Source: an uncultured Pelagibacteraceae bacterium
GTDB lineage: Bacteria; Pseudomonadota; Alphaproteobacteria; Pelagibacterales; Pelagibacteraceae
Length of the DNA stretch: 37,190 bases
Direction: 5' to 3'
Assembly (NCBI GenBank): GCA_902588855.1
Contig: CACIQS010000007.1
Coordinates: 1-37,190 of the forward strand
Shown: piece after piece, positions 11,157 through 20,960 of the stretch
How positions within the stretch are numbered: the stretch's first letter is position 1
How the letters are laid out: the number at the start of each line of letters is the position of its first letter
The notes under the pieces: generated by a model
Told to the model about the DNA's origin: nothing
The model's input: the letters and a program-made list of their open reading frames with translations, nothing else
Databases searched by the model: none
Translations under genes and position numbers: made by a program

Positions 11157-11672
11157 ATGGAAAATAACAAAGACAAAAAAACAGACGATATTTTAGAAAA
11201 GTTAGTTCATATAAATAGAATTACAAAGGTTGTTAAAGGTGGAAGAAGATTTGGTTTTTCAGCTCTTGTAGTGGTAGGCAATCAAGCTGGAAAAATTGGA
11301 ATAGCACACGCTAAAGCAAAACAAGTACCAGATGCAATTAAAAAAGCTAATGAAATGGCTAGAAGAAAATTAACACATATACCTTTAAGAGAAGGAAGGA
11401 CAATTCATCATGATGTTAAAGCTAAAGATGGTTCTGGTAGAATAGTTTTAAGAGCAGCATCAAAAGGTACAGGTATTATTGCAGGTGGTCCAGTAAGAGC
11501 AGTATGTGAGGTGTTGGGTGTAAAAGATATTGTTGCTAAATCAATGGGTACATCGAATGCACATAATGTGATTAGAGCTACTATGAAGGCATTAATGAAA
11601 CAAAATTCACCAAAACAAATTTCAGCAATAAGAAATAAAAAAATATCAGAAATTATTGAAAAAAGAGGTTAA
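11157..11672 (+). CDS. rpsE: 30S ribosomal protein S5
   Basis: INRITKVVKGGRRFGFSALVVVGN...AGGPVRAVCEVLGVKDIVAKSMGTSNAHNVIRATMKAL. Confidence 0.98.
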   Translation: MENNKDKKTDDILEKLVHINRITKVVKGGRRFGFSALVVVGNQAGKIGIAHAKAKQVPDAIKKANEMARRKLTHIPLREGRTIHHDVKAKDGSGRIVLRAASKGTGIIAGGPVRAVCEVLGVKDIVAKSMGTSNAHNVIRATMKALMKQNSPKQISAIRNKKISEIIEKRG

Positions 11673-12124
11673 TGATTACATTAAATACAAGACAGAAAAT
11701 TAACAAACCTAAAATTAGAGTAGGAAGAGGTATTGGATCAGGAAAAGGTAAGACATCTGGAAGAGGTGTTAAAGGTCAAAAATCTAGATCTGGTGTAGCA
11801 ATAAAAAGTTTTGAAGGTGGTCAAATGCCTTTATACAGAAGATTACCTAAAAGAGGGTTTAATCCAATTTCGAGAGAAAACGTAGCAATTTTAAACTTAG
11901 AAAAAATTCAGTCTTATATTGATAAAAAAAATATTAATCCAAATGAAGTACTAAATTCTTCATCTTTAAAAAAATTAAAATTAATTAACAAAAACTCTAC
12001 AAAATTAAAAATATTAGGTACAGGAGAGTTAAAAGATAAAATTAATATTGAGGCTGACCTAGCATCAAAATCTGCAATAGAAAAACTAGAAAAAATTGGT
12101 GGATCTATTCAATTAAAAAAATAA
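11672..12124 (+). CDS. rplO: 50S ribosomal protein L15
   Basis: RVGRGIGSGKGKTSGRGVKGQKSRSG...FEGGQMPLYRRLPKRGF. Confidence 0.97.
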   Translation: MITLNTRQKINKPKIRVGRGIGSGKGKTSGRGVKGQKSRSGVAIKSFEGGQMPLYRRLPKRGFNPISRENVAILNLEKIQSYIDKKNINPNEVLNSSSLKKLKLINKNSTKLKILGTGELKDKINIEADLASKSAIEKLEKIGGSIQLKK

Positions 12125-12133
12125 TTTGTTTAA

Positions 12134-13414
12134 ATGAGCGCATCATCATCAACAAATGATCTAAGAAATAGAATAATTTTTACTGTAGCAATTCTTGCAG
12201 TATATAGATTTGGTACGTTTGTTCCTTTACCAGGAATTGACCCAGAACAATTAAAAATAATGATGGATGGTAATCAAAAAGGGTTACTTGGTATGTTTAA
12301 TGTTTTTGCTGGAGGTGCTGTGAGTAGAATGGCAATTTTCGCTCTTGGAATAATGCCATACATCTCATCAGCTATTATAGTTCAGTTGTTAACAGGGGTC
12401 TCAGATTATTTTAAGAATTTAAAAGCTCAAGGAGAAACTGGTAGAGCAAAGATTACTCAAATAACAAGATATGGAACAGTTTTACTCGCTACAGTTCAAG
12501 GTTATGGTTTATCGGTAGGTTTAGAGTCTTCTGCAGATTTGGTAATTAATCCAGGAGCATTTTTTAAAATTACAACAGTAACAACCATTGTTGCAGGTAC
12601 AATTTTTCTTATGTGGTTAGGAGAACAAATTACTCAAAGAGGAATTGGAAATGGAATTTCTTTGATTATTTTTGCTGGTATTGTTGCTGAAATACCTAGA
12701 GCTTTAGTTACAACTTTTGAACTTGGTAGAACAGGCGCAGTATCAACCTTCATGATTTTAGCAATTTTTGTTCTTTTAATATTAACTATTTTATTTGTTG
12801 TTTTTATGGAGAGAGCGTTAAGAAAAATTCTTATAAATTATCCTAAAAGGCAAATGGGAAATAAAATGTATGGAGGAGAGTCTTCTCATTTACCATTAAA
12901 AATTAATCAAGCAGGAGTAATACCGGCAATTTTTGCATCTGCATTATTATTATTACCAGTAACTTTTTCTAATTTTTCTTTTTCAAACAATGAAACTTTT
13001 TTAAATTTAAGTTCTTATTTTACTCAAGGCCAACCTTTGTACATGTTGCTATATGCATCTGGTATAATATTTTTTACATTTTTCTATACTTCAATTACAT
13101 TTAACCCAACCGAAACAGCAGAAAACCTAAGAAAATATGGTGGCTTTGTTCCAGGTATTAGACCTGGTGAAAGTACAGCTATGTATATCGAAAATATTTC
13201 AACAAAGCTTACTACAATAGGTGCTCTATATTTGACCCTTGTTTGTTTGATGCCAGAATTTTTAATAGCCAATTACCCAATTCCTTTTTACTTGGGTGGT
13301 GCGTCTATCTTAATTGTTGTTGTAGTAGCCATTGATACTGTAACTCAAATTCAAACAAGATTAATGAGCTCTCAATACGAACAATTAATTAAAAAAACTA
13401 AATTTGGAAAGTAA
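12134..13414 (+). CDS. secY: preprotein translocase subunit SecY
   Basis: YRFGTFVPLPGID...ALGIMPYISSAIIVQLL...RGIGNGISLIIFAGIVAEIP...NPTETAENLRKYGGFVPGIRPG. Confidence 0.98.
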   Translation: MSASSSTNDLRNRIIFTVAILAVYRFGTFVPLPGIDPEQLKIMMDGNQKGLLGMFNVFAGGAVSRMAIFALGIMPYISSAIIVQLLTGVSDYFKNLKAQGETGRAKITQITRYGTVLLATVQGYGLSVGLESSADLVINPGAFFKITTVTTIVAGTIFLMWLGEQITQRGIGNGISLIIFAGIVAEIPRALVTTFELGRTGAVSTFMILAIFVLLILTILFVVFMERALRKILINYPKRQMGNKMYGGESSHLPLKINQAGVIPAIFASALLLLPVTFSNFSFSNNETFLNLSSYFTQGQPLYMLLYASGIIFFTFFYTSITFNPTETAENLRKYGGFVPGIRPGESTAMYIENISTKLTTIGALYLTLVCLMPEFLIANYPIPFYLGGASILIVVVVAIDTVTQIQTRLMSSQYEQLIKKTKFGK

Positions 13415-13978
13415 GTGAATATAGTTTTATTTGGACCGCCTGGTGCTGGTAAAGGTACTCAAGCCAAATATTTAGTAAATAAATTAAACTCCTTTCAAAT
13501 TTCAACCGGCGAACTTTTAAGAGAAGAAATATATAAAAATTCAGATATTGGTAAGACAATTACAAATGACATGAAAAATGGTAAATTTGTAAGTGATAAA
13601 ATAGTAAATAAGCTTATTGAAAATTTTGTTTCAGATCCTCAAAAAAAGAACAAATTTATATTTGATGGATACCCTAGATCTTTAAGCCAGGCAAAAAATT
13701 TAGATAATTTATTGGAAACATCAAATCAAAAGATTGATTTAATATTATATCTTAAAGTTGATAAAGAGACGGTTATAAAAAGGTTAGAGAAAAGAAAAAT
13801 TATCGAAAATAGATCTGATGATGAAACAACTACTATACTAAAACGTTTCGATACTTACATGAATACAACAGAGCCAGTATTGAAATACTACTCTGAGAAT
13901 CCAAATTTTAGGGAAATTGATGGAAGCTTAGAAATAGACGAAATAACAAGGAAAATAGACACTTTTATAAATGTTTAA
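13415..13978 (+). CDS. adk: adenylate kinase (GTG start)
   Basis: NIVLFGPPGAGKGTQAKYL...QISTGELLREE...FIFDGYPRSLSQA; directly follows the secY stop. Confidence 0.96.
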   Translation: MNIVLFGPPGAGKGTQAKYLVNKLNSFQISTGELLREEIYKNSDIGKTITNDMKNGKFVSDKIVNKLIENFVSDPQKKNKFIFDGYPRSLSQAKNLDNLLETSNQKIDLILYLKVDKETVIKRLEKRKIIENRSDDETTTILKRFDTYMNTTEPVLKYYSENPNFREIDGSLEIDEITRKIDTFINV

Positions 13979-13982
13979 GACG

Positions 13983-14010
13983 TTGACTTTGATTAATCTT
14001 CTTATATAAA
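13983..14010 (+). promoter_or_regulatory. candidate sigma70-type promoter upstream of rpsM
   Basis: TTGACT (13983-13988), 16-nt spacer, TATAAA (14005-14010) in the 55-nt adk-rpsM gap. Confidence 0.4.
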
Positions 14011-14033
14011 AGGCACAATTTATCACAAAAATT

Positions 14034-14417
14034 ATGGCTCGTATCGCAGGTATAAACATTCCACAAAATAAACTTGTCCACATTGGACTAACATATATTT
14101 ACGGAATTGGAGATAAATTCTCACAACAAATTTGTTCTTCTCTAGAAATTCCAAGAGCCAAAAGAGTGAATGAGTTAACTGATGATGAAATTTTAAAAAT
14201 AAGAGAATACATAGATCAAAATTTTAAAGTCGAAGGAGATCTTAGAAGAGATTATTCTTTAAGTATTAAAAGATTAATAGATCTAGCATGTTATAGAGGA
14301 ACAAGACATAGAAAAAAATTACCTGTAAGAGGACAAAGAACAAGATGTAATGCAAGAACAAGAAAAGGAAAAGCAATCGCTATCGCAGGGAAGAAATTAA
14401 CACCAACTAAAAAATAA
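14034..14417 (+). CDS. rpsM: 30S ribosomal protein S13
   Basis: [13 protein letters not shown]...[28 protein letters not shown]. Confidence 0.98.
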   Translation: MARIAGINIPQNKLVHIGLTYIYGIGDKFSQQICSSLEIPRAKRVNELTDDEILKIREYIDQNFKVEGDLRRDYSLSIKRLIDLACYRGTRHRKKLPVRGQRTRCNARTRKGKAIAIAGKKLTPTKK

Positions 14418-14419
14418 TA

Positions 14420-14869
14420 ATGGCAAAAACAGAAAAAACTGACAATAAAGATCAGAAGGTAGAAAAATCTTCTAAAAAAAGTGCAAAGAGTTCTTATTCA
14501 AAAAAGAAAAAGATAAAAAAGAATATTTTAAATGGTATTGCTTATGTGCAATCAACATTTAATAACACAATAATTTCAATTGCTGATACAAATGGAAATG
14601 TAATATCCTGGGCATCTGCTGGACAGAAAGGATTTAAAGGATCAAGAAAATCTACACCTTATGCAGCTCAAATAGCAGCGGACTCCGCAGCATCAAAAGC
14701 ATTAGAGTATGGAATGAAAACTTTATCTGTTGAGGTAAAAGGGCCAGGTTCAGGAAGAGAAACAGCATTAAGAGCTTTACAAGCAAGAGGTTTTAAAATT
14801 TTGTCAATTAAAGATACAACACCTATGCCTCACAACGGAACTAGACCACCAAAAAAAAGGAGAGTTTAA
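14420..14869 (+). CDS. rpsK: 30S ribosomal protein S11 with Lys/Ser-rich N-terminal extension
   Basis: [50 protein letters not shown]...[11 protein letters not shown]. Confidence 0.98.
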   Translation: MAKTEKTDNKDQKVEKSSKKSAKSSYSKKKKIKKNILNGIAYVQSTFNNTIISIADTNGNVISWASAGQKGFKGSRKSTPYAAQIAADSAASKALEYGMKTLSVEVKGPGSGRETALRALQARGFKILSIKDTTPMPHNGTRPPKKRRV

Positions 14870-15897
14870 TGGAAGTAGAAAACGTTAATGTTAAAAATTG
14901 GAAATCTTTGATTAAACCATCTAAATTAGATGTTCAAATTAGTGATGACTTAACACATGCTAAGATTATAGCTGAGCCTTTAGAAAAAGGTTACGGATTA
15001 ACTTTAGGAAACTCCTTAAGAAGAATTTTGCTTTCTTCAATCAGAGGAGCTGCAGTTACTTCGATACAAATTGATGGTGTTCTACATGAATTTACATCAA
15101 TTAAAGGTGTAAGAGAAGATGTAACAGACATAGTTTTAAATGTTAAATCACTAGCTTTAAAATGTAATTCAGAAGGTACAAAAAAATTAGTATTAGATGC
15201 AAAAGGTCCAGGTGAAATAAAAGCTTCAGACATTGCTCCTGTGACTGATGTAGAAATATTAAATCCCGAGTTAGTAATTTGTAACTTAGATGAAAATACT
15301 GCTTTTCACATGGAAATGAATGTAAACACTGGAAAAGGTTATGTTCCAGCTGAGCTAAATAAACCAGAAGAGCCACCATTAGGTTTAATTGCCATTGATT
15401 CTTTGTATAGCCCTGTAAAAAAAGTTTCTTATTCTGTTAGCACAGCAAGAGAAGGTAAAGCTCTTGATTATGATAAATTAACAATGGAAGTAGAGACTAA
15501 TGGTTCAATTTCTGCAGAAGATGCTGTTGCGTATTCTGCTAGAATTTTTCAAGACCAGTTGAAAATGTTTGTTAATTTTGATGAACCAGTTGAAGCTCCA
15601 GTAAAAGAAGTTTCATCTGAACCTGAATTTAATAAAAATTTATTAAGAAAAGTTGATGAACTAGAGCTATCTGTTAGATCAATGAATTGCTTAAAAAATG
15701 ACAACATAATTTATATTGGTGATTTAGTTCAAAAATCTGAGGGTGAAATGTTAAGAACACCAAATTTTGGTAGAAAATCTTTAAATGAGATTAAAGAAGT
15801 TCTAACTGGAATGTCTCTATATTTAGGTATGGAAATACCAAACTGGCCACCAGATAATATCGCAGAAATGTCTAAAAAATTAGAGGAAGCAATTTAA
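14869..15897 (+). CDS. rpoA: DNA-directed RNA polymerase alpha subunit
   Basis: [57 protein letters not shown]...[16 protein letters not shown]. Confidence 0.98.
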   Translation: MEVENVNVKNWKSLIKPSKLDVQISDDLTHAKIIAEPLEKGYGLTLGNSLRRILLSSIRGAAVTSIQIDGVLHEFTSIKGVREDVTDIVLNVKSLALKCNSEGTKKLVLDAKGPGEIKASDIAPVTDVEILNPELVICNLDENTAFHMEMNVNTGKGYVPAELNKPEEPPLGLIAIDSLYSPVKKVSYSVSTAREGKALDYDKLTMEVETNGSISAEDAVAYSARIFQDQLKMFVNFDEPVEAPVKEVSSEPEFNKNLLRKVDELELSVRSMNCLKNDNIIYIGDLVQKSEGEMLRTPNFGRKSLNEIKEVLTGMSLYLGMEIPNWPPDNIAEMSKKLEEAI

Positions 15898-16340
15898 TGA
15901 GACACGGCTTAGCCAACAAAAAATTAAATAGAACTTCTGAGCATAGAAAAGCTCTGTTAAAGAACATGTTAAATTCTCTAATAAAATATGAACAGATTAA
16001 AACTACATTGCCAAAAGCAAAGTTTTTAAGACCCCAAGCTGACAAAATTATTACTTTAGGTAAAAAAGATACATTGCAAACAACTAAGATGCTTGTGTCT
16101 CAATTGCAGGATATCAAATCAGCTAATAAAGTAAAAAAAACTCTTTCTAAAAGATATTCAAATAGAAAAGGTGGCTACACTAGAATTATTAAAGCGGGTT
16201 TTAGATATGGTGATAATGCTCCAATGGCAATTATAGAATTTGTAGATAGAGATGTTGAAGCCAAAAGAGTAGATAAGAAGAAAAAAGATACGTCAAAAGA
16301 AGCTCCAAAAACAGAAGAAAATAAACAAGCTACAGCTTAA
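15897..16340 (+). CDS. rplQ: 50S ribosomal protein L17
   Basis: [56 protein letters not shown]. Confidence 0.98.
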   Translation: MRHGLANKKLNRTSEHRKALLKNMLNSLIKYEQIKTTLPKAKFLRPQADKIITLGKKDTLQTTKMLVSQLQDIKSANKVKKTLSKRYSNRKGGYTRIIKAGFRYGDNAPMAIIEFVDRDVEAKRVDKKKKDTSKEAPKTEENKQATA

Positions 16341-16350
16341 ATCCTAAGTC

Positions 16351-17268
16351 ATGAACAAGTCATACATCGTTGATTCAACGTGTAATGATATGCGTATTGA
16401 TAGATGGGTGAGATTAAATATTGGAAAAATACCCCAAGGTTTAATTGAAAAATATCTAAGGACAGGAAAAATTAAAATTAACAAAAAAAAAGTTAAAAGT
16501 TCTCACAAAATAAAAAAAGGAGATCAGATAAATATTTTTAATATTGAATTTAAAGAAAGAGTAGAACAAAAAAAAATAAAATTTTTACCAACTAAAGAAA
16601 TAATAAAATCAAATGAAGATCAAATAATTGATGATAATGATAATTTTGTTGTATTAAATAAAGCATCAGGAATATCAGTACAAGGTGGTACAAAATCTAA
16701 AAAAAACTTAGTTGATATTTTTGCAAAGAGTGAAATTTTTAAAGGAACAAAACCTTATTCTGTTCATAGATTAGATAAAGATACATCTGGCGTATTTATA
16801 ATGGCGAAAAATAGAAAGAGCGCACAGTTACTAACATCATTATTTAGATTAAGAAAAGTACATAAAACTTATCTTGCCATATGCCAAGGAGAAATAAATA
16901 AAAACTCAGGTGTTTGGGATGATGACTTAATAAGACATGATGGAAATAAAAAGTTAGTAGAAAAAGCAAAAACTATATACAAAGTAATAGATAAAAATTC
17001 TGAAGCATCTTTATTAGAGTTAAAACCAATAACTGGGAGAAAACATCAGTTACGTAAACAACTTTTTGCAATTGGAAATCCTATATTTGGTGATACGAAA
17101 TACAAACTATCTAAGTCAGATAAAGGTATAAATAAAAATCTTATGCTGCACTCGTATCAAATTAAATTTAAAATAAATGATATGAAGCATACTTATTCAG
17201 CCTTATTACCAGAATATTTTAAAAAGCTACTAAAATCAAAAAGACTTAGATTTTCAAATTTGAAATAA
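16351..17268 (+). CDS. RluC/RluD-family 23S rRNA pseudouridine synthase
   Basis: N-terminal S4-like region ([33 protein letters not shown]), catalytic [45 protein letters not shown]. Confidence 0.92.
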   Translation: MNKSYIVDSTCNDMRIDRWVRLNIGKIPQGLIEKYLRTGKIKINKKKVKSSHKIKKGDQINIFNIEFKERVEQKKIKFLPTKEIIKSNEDQIIDDNDNFVVLNKASGISVQGGTKSKKNLVDIFAKSEIFKGTKPYSVHRLDKDTSGVFIMAKNRKSAQLLTSLFRLRKVHKTYLAICQGEINKNSGVWDDDLIRHDGNKKLVEKAKTIYKVIDKNSEASLLELKPITGRKHQLRKQLFAIGNPIFGDTKYKLSKSDKGINKNLMLHSYQIKFKINDMKHTYSALLPEYFKKLLKSKRLRFSNLK

Positions 17269-17863
17269 AATTTTCAATTATTTCATTGTCCAAGTTAGAA
17301 TAATCTTGATTAGAAATCTTTTTTAAATTTGTAACACCTTTATCAGAAATTCCACAAGGTACTATTTTTTTATAATTTTCTAAGTTGTTATTAACATTTA
17401 TTGCAAATCCATGATATGCAATCCATTTTCTTACTCTAATTCCTATTGCAGCAATTTTTTGAATTTCATTTTTATTTTTATACCATATTCCAATATTTTC
17501 TTTATCAGGAAATGTTTCAATATTATATTTTTTTAAACTTTGAATAATTGTATTTTCAATAGTTGTAATAAATTTTCTAATATCTTTTTTTTCTCTTAGG
17601 TCAATAACAAAATAACAAATTAATTGACCTGGACCGTGGTAAGTAACTTTTCCACCTCTGTTTGTTTTTAATAGATTAATTGATTTATCAATTATTTCAT
17701 CTTCTTTATATGATGTTCCTGCAGTAAAAATTTCAGGATGCTCTAAAATCCAAATTAATTGTTTTTCTTTATTAGCTGTAATATTTTTTAATTTAGACTC
17801 CAATACATCTATTGCCTCAAAATAATTTACCGGTTTTATTGACTTTTTGATCTCTATATCCAT
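17246..17863 (-). CDS. lipB: octanoyltransferase (lipoate biosynthesis)
   Basis: [24 protein letters not shown]...[40 protein letters not shown]-like motifs in a 205-aa ORF. Confidence 0.94.
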   Translation of the reverse strand: MDIEIKKSIKPVNYFEAIDVLESKLKNITANKEKQLIWILEHPEIFTAGTSYKEDEIIDKSINLLKTNRGGKVTYHGPGQLICYFVIDLREKKDIRKFITTIENTIIQSLKKYNIETFPDKENIGIWYKNKNEIQKIAAIGIRVRKWIAYHGFAINVNNNLENYKKIVPCGISDKGVTNLKKISNQDYSNLDNEIIENFISNLKI

Positions 17864-17924
17864 TTAAAATTTGTAATATTTTAATTATGTATTAATAGTG
17901 CACAACTAAATTATAGGTACATTT

Positions 17925-19298
17925 ATGTCTTTAATTAAAAAAACTAAAGATAAAAAAGTAAATTTTGAATTCAATAAAGAATATTTGAGAGTTGTCACCT
18001 CTAAAATAGCTAACAACGATGCAAAATTTATTAACGACTCATTCAATGAAATGCACCCTGCTGATGCAGCAGACATAATTGAACACTTAAGCATTAGCGA
18101 TAGAGAAAGTTTAATTAAATTAAATAACTTTAATATTGATGCAGAAGTTTTTGTAGAATTAAATGAATCTATACAAGCTGAAATAATTAAATATTTATCT
18201 TCAGATTCAATTGTAACTATTCTTACCAACTTAGAGTCAGATGATGCTATTTCAATTTTAGAAAATGTACCCGAAGAAGACAAAAATACCATATTAAGTT
18301 CATTACCACCTAAAGACAGATTTGCTCTGTTAGAAAGCTTAAGCTATCCAGAAGATACTGCTGCTAGGCTTATGCAACGTGAGTTTACAGCTATACCAAG
18401 CAACTGGTCTGTAGGTCAAACAATTGATTATTTAAGAGAAAATAAAGATCTGCCTGAAGAATTTTTAGAAATTTTTATTGTTAATGAAGAATTTAAACCT
18501 ATTGGAACAGTTCCATCATCAAGAGTGCTTACTTCACCAAGAGACACAAAGATGGCAAGCATCATGTCTGAATCTCAACTATTAGTACCTGTGGATATGG
18601 ATAAAGAAGAGGTGGCTAACCTATTTGAAAATTATAATCTTAACTCAGCAGCCGTAGTTGATAAAAATAATAAATTGGTAGGAATGATTATGAACGATGA
18701 TGTACTTACTGTCCTAAAAGAAGAGGCTGAGGAAGATGCATTAAGACTTGCAGGAGTAGGTGATGAGGAAATTACTGATGGCGTTGTCACAAAAACTAAA
18801 AGAAGATTTAACTGGCTTTTACTGAATCTATTTACAGCTTTTCTAGCTACATGGTGTATTAGCTTGTTTGGAGCAACTATTGAGCAAATGGTTGTTCTTG
18901 CTTTTTTGATGCCAATTGTTGCTTCAATGGGTGGTAATGCAGGAATGCAAACATTAGCAGTTACAGTCAGAACAATTGCAACAAATGACTTAACCCAAAA
19001 TAATTTTTCATCAAATGTTTTTAAAGAATTTTCAATTGGTATATTAAATGGAATTATATTTGCTGCTATAAGTGCTTTGATAGTTCAAATTTGGTTTCAA
19101 GATAGTATTCTTTCAGTAATCATTTCTATATCAATGGTACTTACAATGATTATAGCTGGTCTGTTTGGTATCCTTGTTCCTTTCACTTTAAAAAAAATGA
19201 ATATTGATCCCGCAATTGCATCTAGTGTTTTTGTTACGACGATTACTGATGTAATAGGTTTTGTGTCTTTTTTAGGTGTTGGGGCTTACTTTCTTTAA
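17925..19298 (+). CDS. mgtE: magnesium transporter MgtE family
   Basis: N-domain HPADAADIIEHL, CBS domains (LMQREFTAIP..., IMSESQLLVPVDMDKEEVANLF), TM domain MPIVASMGGNAGMQTLAVTVR. Confidence 0.95.
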   Translation: MSLIKKTKDKKVNFEFNKEYLRVVTSKIANNDAKFINDSFNEMHPADAADIIEHLSISDRESLIKLNNFNIDAEVFVELNESIQAEIIKYLSSDSIVTILTNLESDDAISILENVPEEDKNTILSSLPPKDRFALLESLSYPEDTAARLMQREFTAIPSNWSVGQTIDYLRENKDLPEEFLEIFIVNEEFKPIGTVPSSRVLTSPRDTKMASIMSESQLLVPVDMDKEEVANLFENYNLNSAAVVDKNNKLVGMIMNDDVLTVLKEEAEEDALRLAGVGDEEITDGVVTKTKRRFNWLLLNLFTAFLATWCISLFGATIEQMVVLAFLMPIVASMGGNAGMQTLAVTVRTIATNDLTQNNFSSNVFKEFSIGILNGIIFAAISALIVQIWFQDSILSVIISISMVLTMIIAGLFGILVPFTLKKMNIDPAIASSVFVTTITDVIGFVSFLGVGAYFL

Positions 19299-20110
19299 AA
19301 GTTATCAATTAATCTAATGTTATCAATATAATAAGCAACAAATAAACGAGAGTCTCTAATATTATTAGATATTTTAAGATTTTTAATTGATCTTAATTCC
19401 AAGTATTCAATTTTAATTTTTAAAAGTTTCTCAAAATATTTCATTTTTATTCTCAAATTCTTTTTTATTTTTTTACTATTTTTCAAATTTCTTTTTAATT
19501 TAATTAAACTTTTGCTTAAAAAACTTGCTTTTTTAATTCCATATAAATCCAAATGATTATTTCTTGAAGACAAAGCCATTTTGCTTTTATTTCTAATCGT
19601 TCTACATGGAATAATAGAAGTTTTATATTTATTTTTTAGATAATTTTTTATTAAGAAATATTGTTGATAATCCTTTTTTCCCATAAATATTTTTTTTGGA
19701 TTTACTAAATTAGTTAATCTACCCATAACATCTAGCACTCCTTCAAAATGACCTTTTCTATATTTTGCACATAAAACTTTATCTTTTTTTGTGATTTTTA
19801 TGTTTGATTTTTTATTATTACTGTAAAGGTCTTTGAATTTTGGGATGTATAAGAAATCTACTTTTTTAGTTTTTTTTAAAATTTTAATATCCTCTTTAAT
19901 ATTCGTGGGATAGTTCTTAAAATCTTTTTTATTATTAAATTGTTTGGGGTTAACAAAAATACTTACTATTGTCTTTTTGCAAGTTTTATTTGATCTATCT
20001 ATCAGTGATAAATGGCCCTCATGGATACTCCCCATGGTAGGAACAAAGCCAATATCATTAAAAGGCCTTAAAGATTTAAATAATGAATTATTATTTAATA
20101 AAATTTTCAT
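19295..20110 (-). CDS. panC: pantothenate synthetase (start at MKILLNN assumed; ORF extends to 20140)
   Basis: GFVPTMGSIHEGHLSLIDRS, SIFVNPKQFNNKKDFKNYP, RKGHFEGVLDVMGRLTNLVNPKKIFMGKKDYQQ, ALSSRNNHL. Confidence 0.92.
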   Translation of the reverse strand: MKILLNNNSLFKSLRPFNDIGFVPTMGSIHEGHLSLIDRSNKTCKKTIVSIFVNPKQFNNKKDFKNYPTNIKEDIKILKKTKKVDFLYIPKFKDLYSNNKKSNIKITKKDKVLCAKYRKGHFEGVLDVMGRLTNLVNPKKIFMGKKDYQQYFLIKNYLKNKYKTSIIPCRTIRNKSKMALSSRNNHLDLYGIKKASFLSKSLIKLKRNLKNSKKIKKNLRIKMKYFEKLLKIKIEYLELRSIKNLKISNNIRDSRLFVAYYIDNIRLIDNF

Positions 20111-20144
20111 TTGTATTAAAAATCTAGATAAGTAAAACATTTAT

Positions 20145-20960
20145 ATGATTAAACAAGCAATTATTCCTCTTGCTGGACAAGGAACTAGACTTTTGCCTCT
20201 AACAAGTGTTTTTGCCAAAGAACTTCTTCCTATAAATGGAAAGCCTGGAATTGAATACATTTTAGATGAGTGTATTGAAGCTGGAATCAAAGAAGTTGTT
20301 TTTATCATATCAAATAAAAAAAAGATGATAAAAAATTACTTTTATAGTGATGCTTTTTATAAAAAAATTATAAAAAAGAAAAAAGATCCTCGAATAATAG
20401 CTGAATATAAAAAAATATTAAAATATAAAAAAATAATAAAGTTTGTATATCAAAATATACCCAAAGGAACAGGTGACGCTGTATTTAAAACAAGAAAATA
20501 TATAAAAGATAAATATTTTTTAATGTTACTACCAGATGATTTGATAGTAAAAAAAAACTGTTCTAAAGATATGATTAAAGTTCATCATAAACACAAATCC
20601 TCTGTAATGGCCAGCATGAAGGTTAATACAAAAAAAGTTTCAAGATGGGGTATCTATAGTTTAAACAAAAAAATTTCCAAAAATGATTATTTTATTGATG
20701 GAGTAGTTGAAAAACCTTCAATTAAAAATGCTCCTTCTAATAAAGCAGTAATAGGAAGATATATTCTTCCCAAAACTATATTTAATAAAATATCTAAGCA
20801 AAAACCTGGTCCTGGAGGTGAAATACATATAACTGATGCTATTCAAACTTTAATAAAAGAAGGTGAAAAATTTATTGCTCATAACTTTTCAGGTAATTAT
20901 TTAGACTGTGGAACAATGCAAGGATTTATTAATTCAAATAAAGAAATAGCGAAACTATGA
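20145..20960 (+). CDS. galU: UTP--glucose-1-phosphate uridylyltransferase
   Basis: IIPLAGQGTRLLPLTSVFAKELLPINGKPGIEYILDECIEAGIKEVVFI...VEKPSIKNAPSNKAVIGRYIL. Confidence 0.93.
   Translation: MIKQAIIPLAGQGTRLLPLTSVFAKELLPINGKPGIEYILDECIEAGIKEVVFIISNKKKMIKNYFYSDAFYKKIIKKKKDPRIIAEYKKILKYKKIIKFVYQNIPKGTGDAVFKTRKYIKDKYFLMLLPDDLIVKKNCSKDMIKVHHKHKSSVMASMKVNTKKVSRWGIYSLNKKISKNDYFIDGVVEKPSIKNAPSNKAVIGRYILPKTIFNKISKQKPGPGGEIHITDAIQTLIKEGEKFIAHNFSGNYLDCGTMQGFINSNKEIAKL

Noticed and set aside
19295-20140. panC as a decaying pseudogene because of its Lys/Asn-rich C-terminal half
   Set aside because: Catalytic motifs (PTMGSIHEGH, GKKDYQQ, SSRN) are intact and the ORF is full length; the composition fits AT-driven drift.
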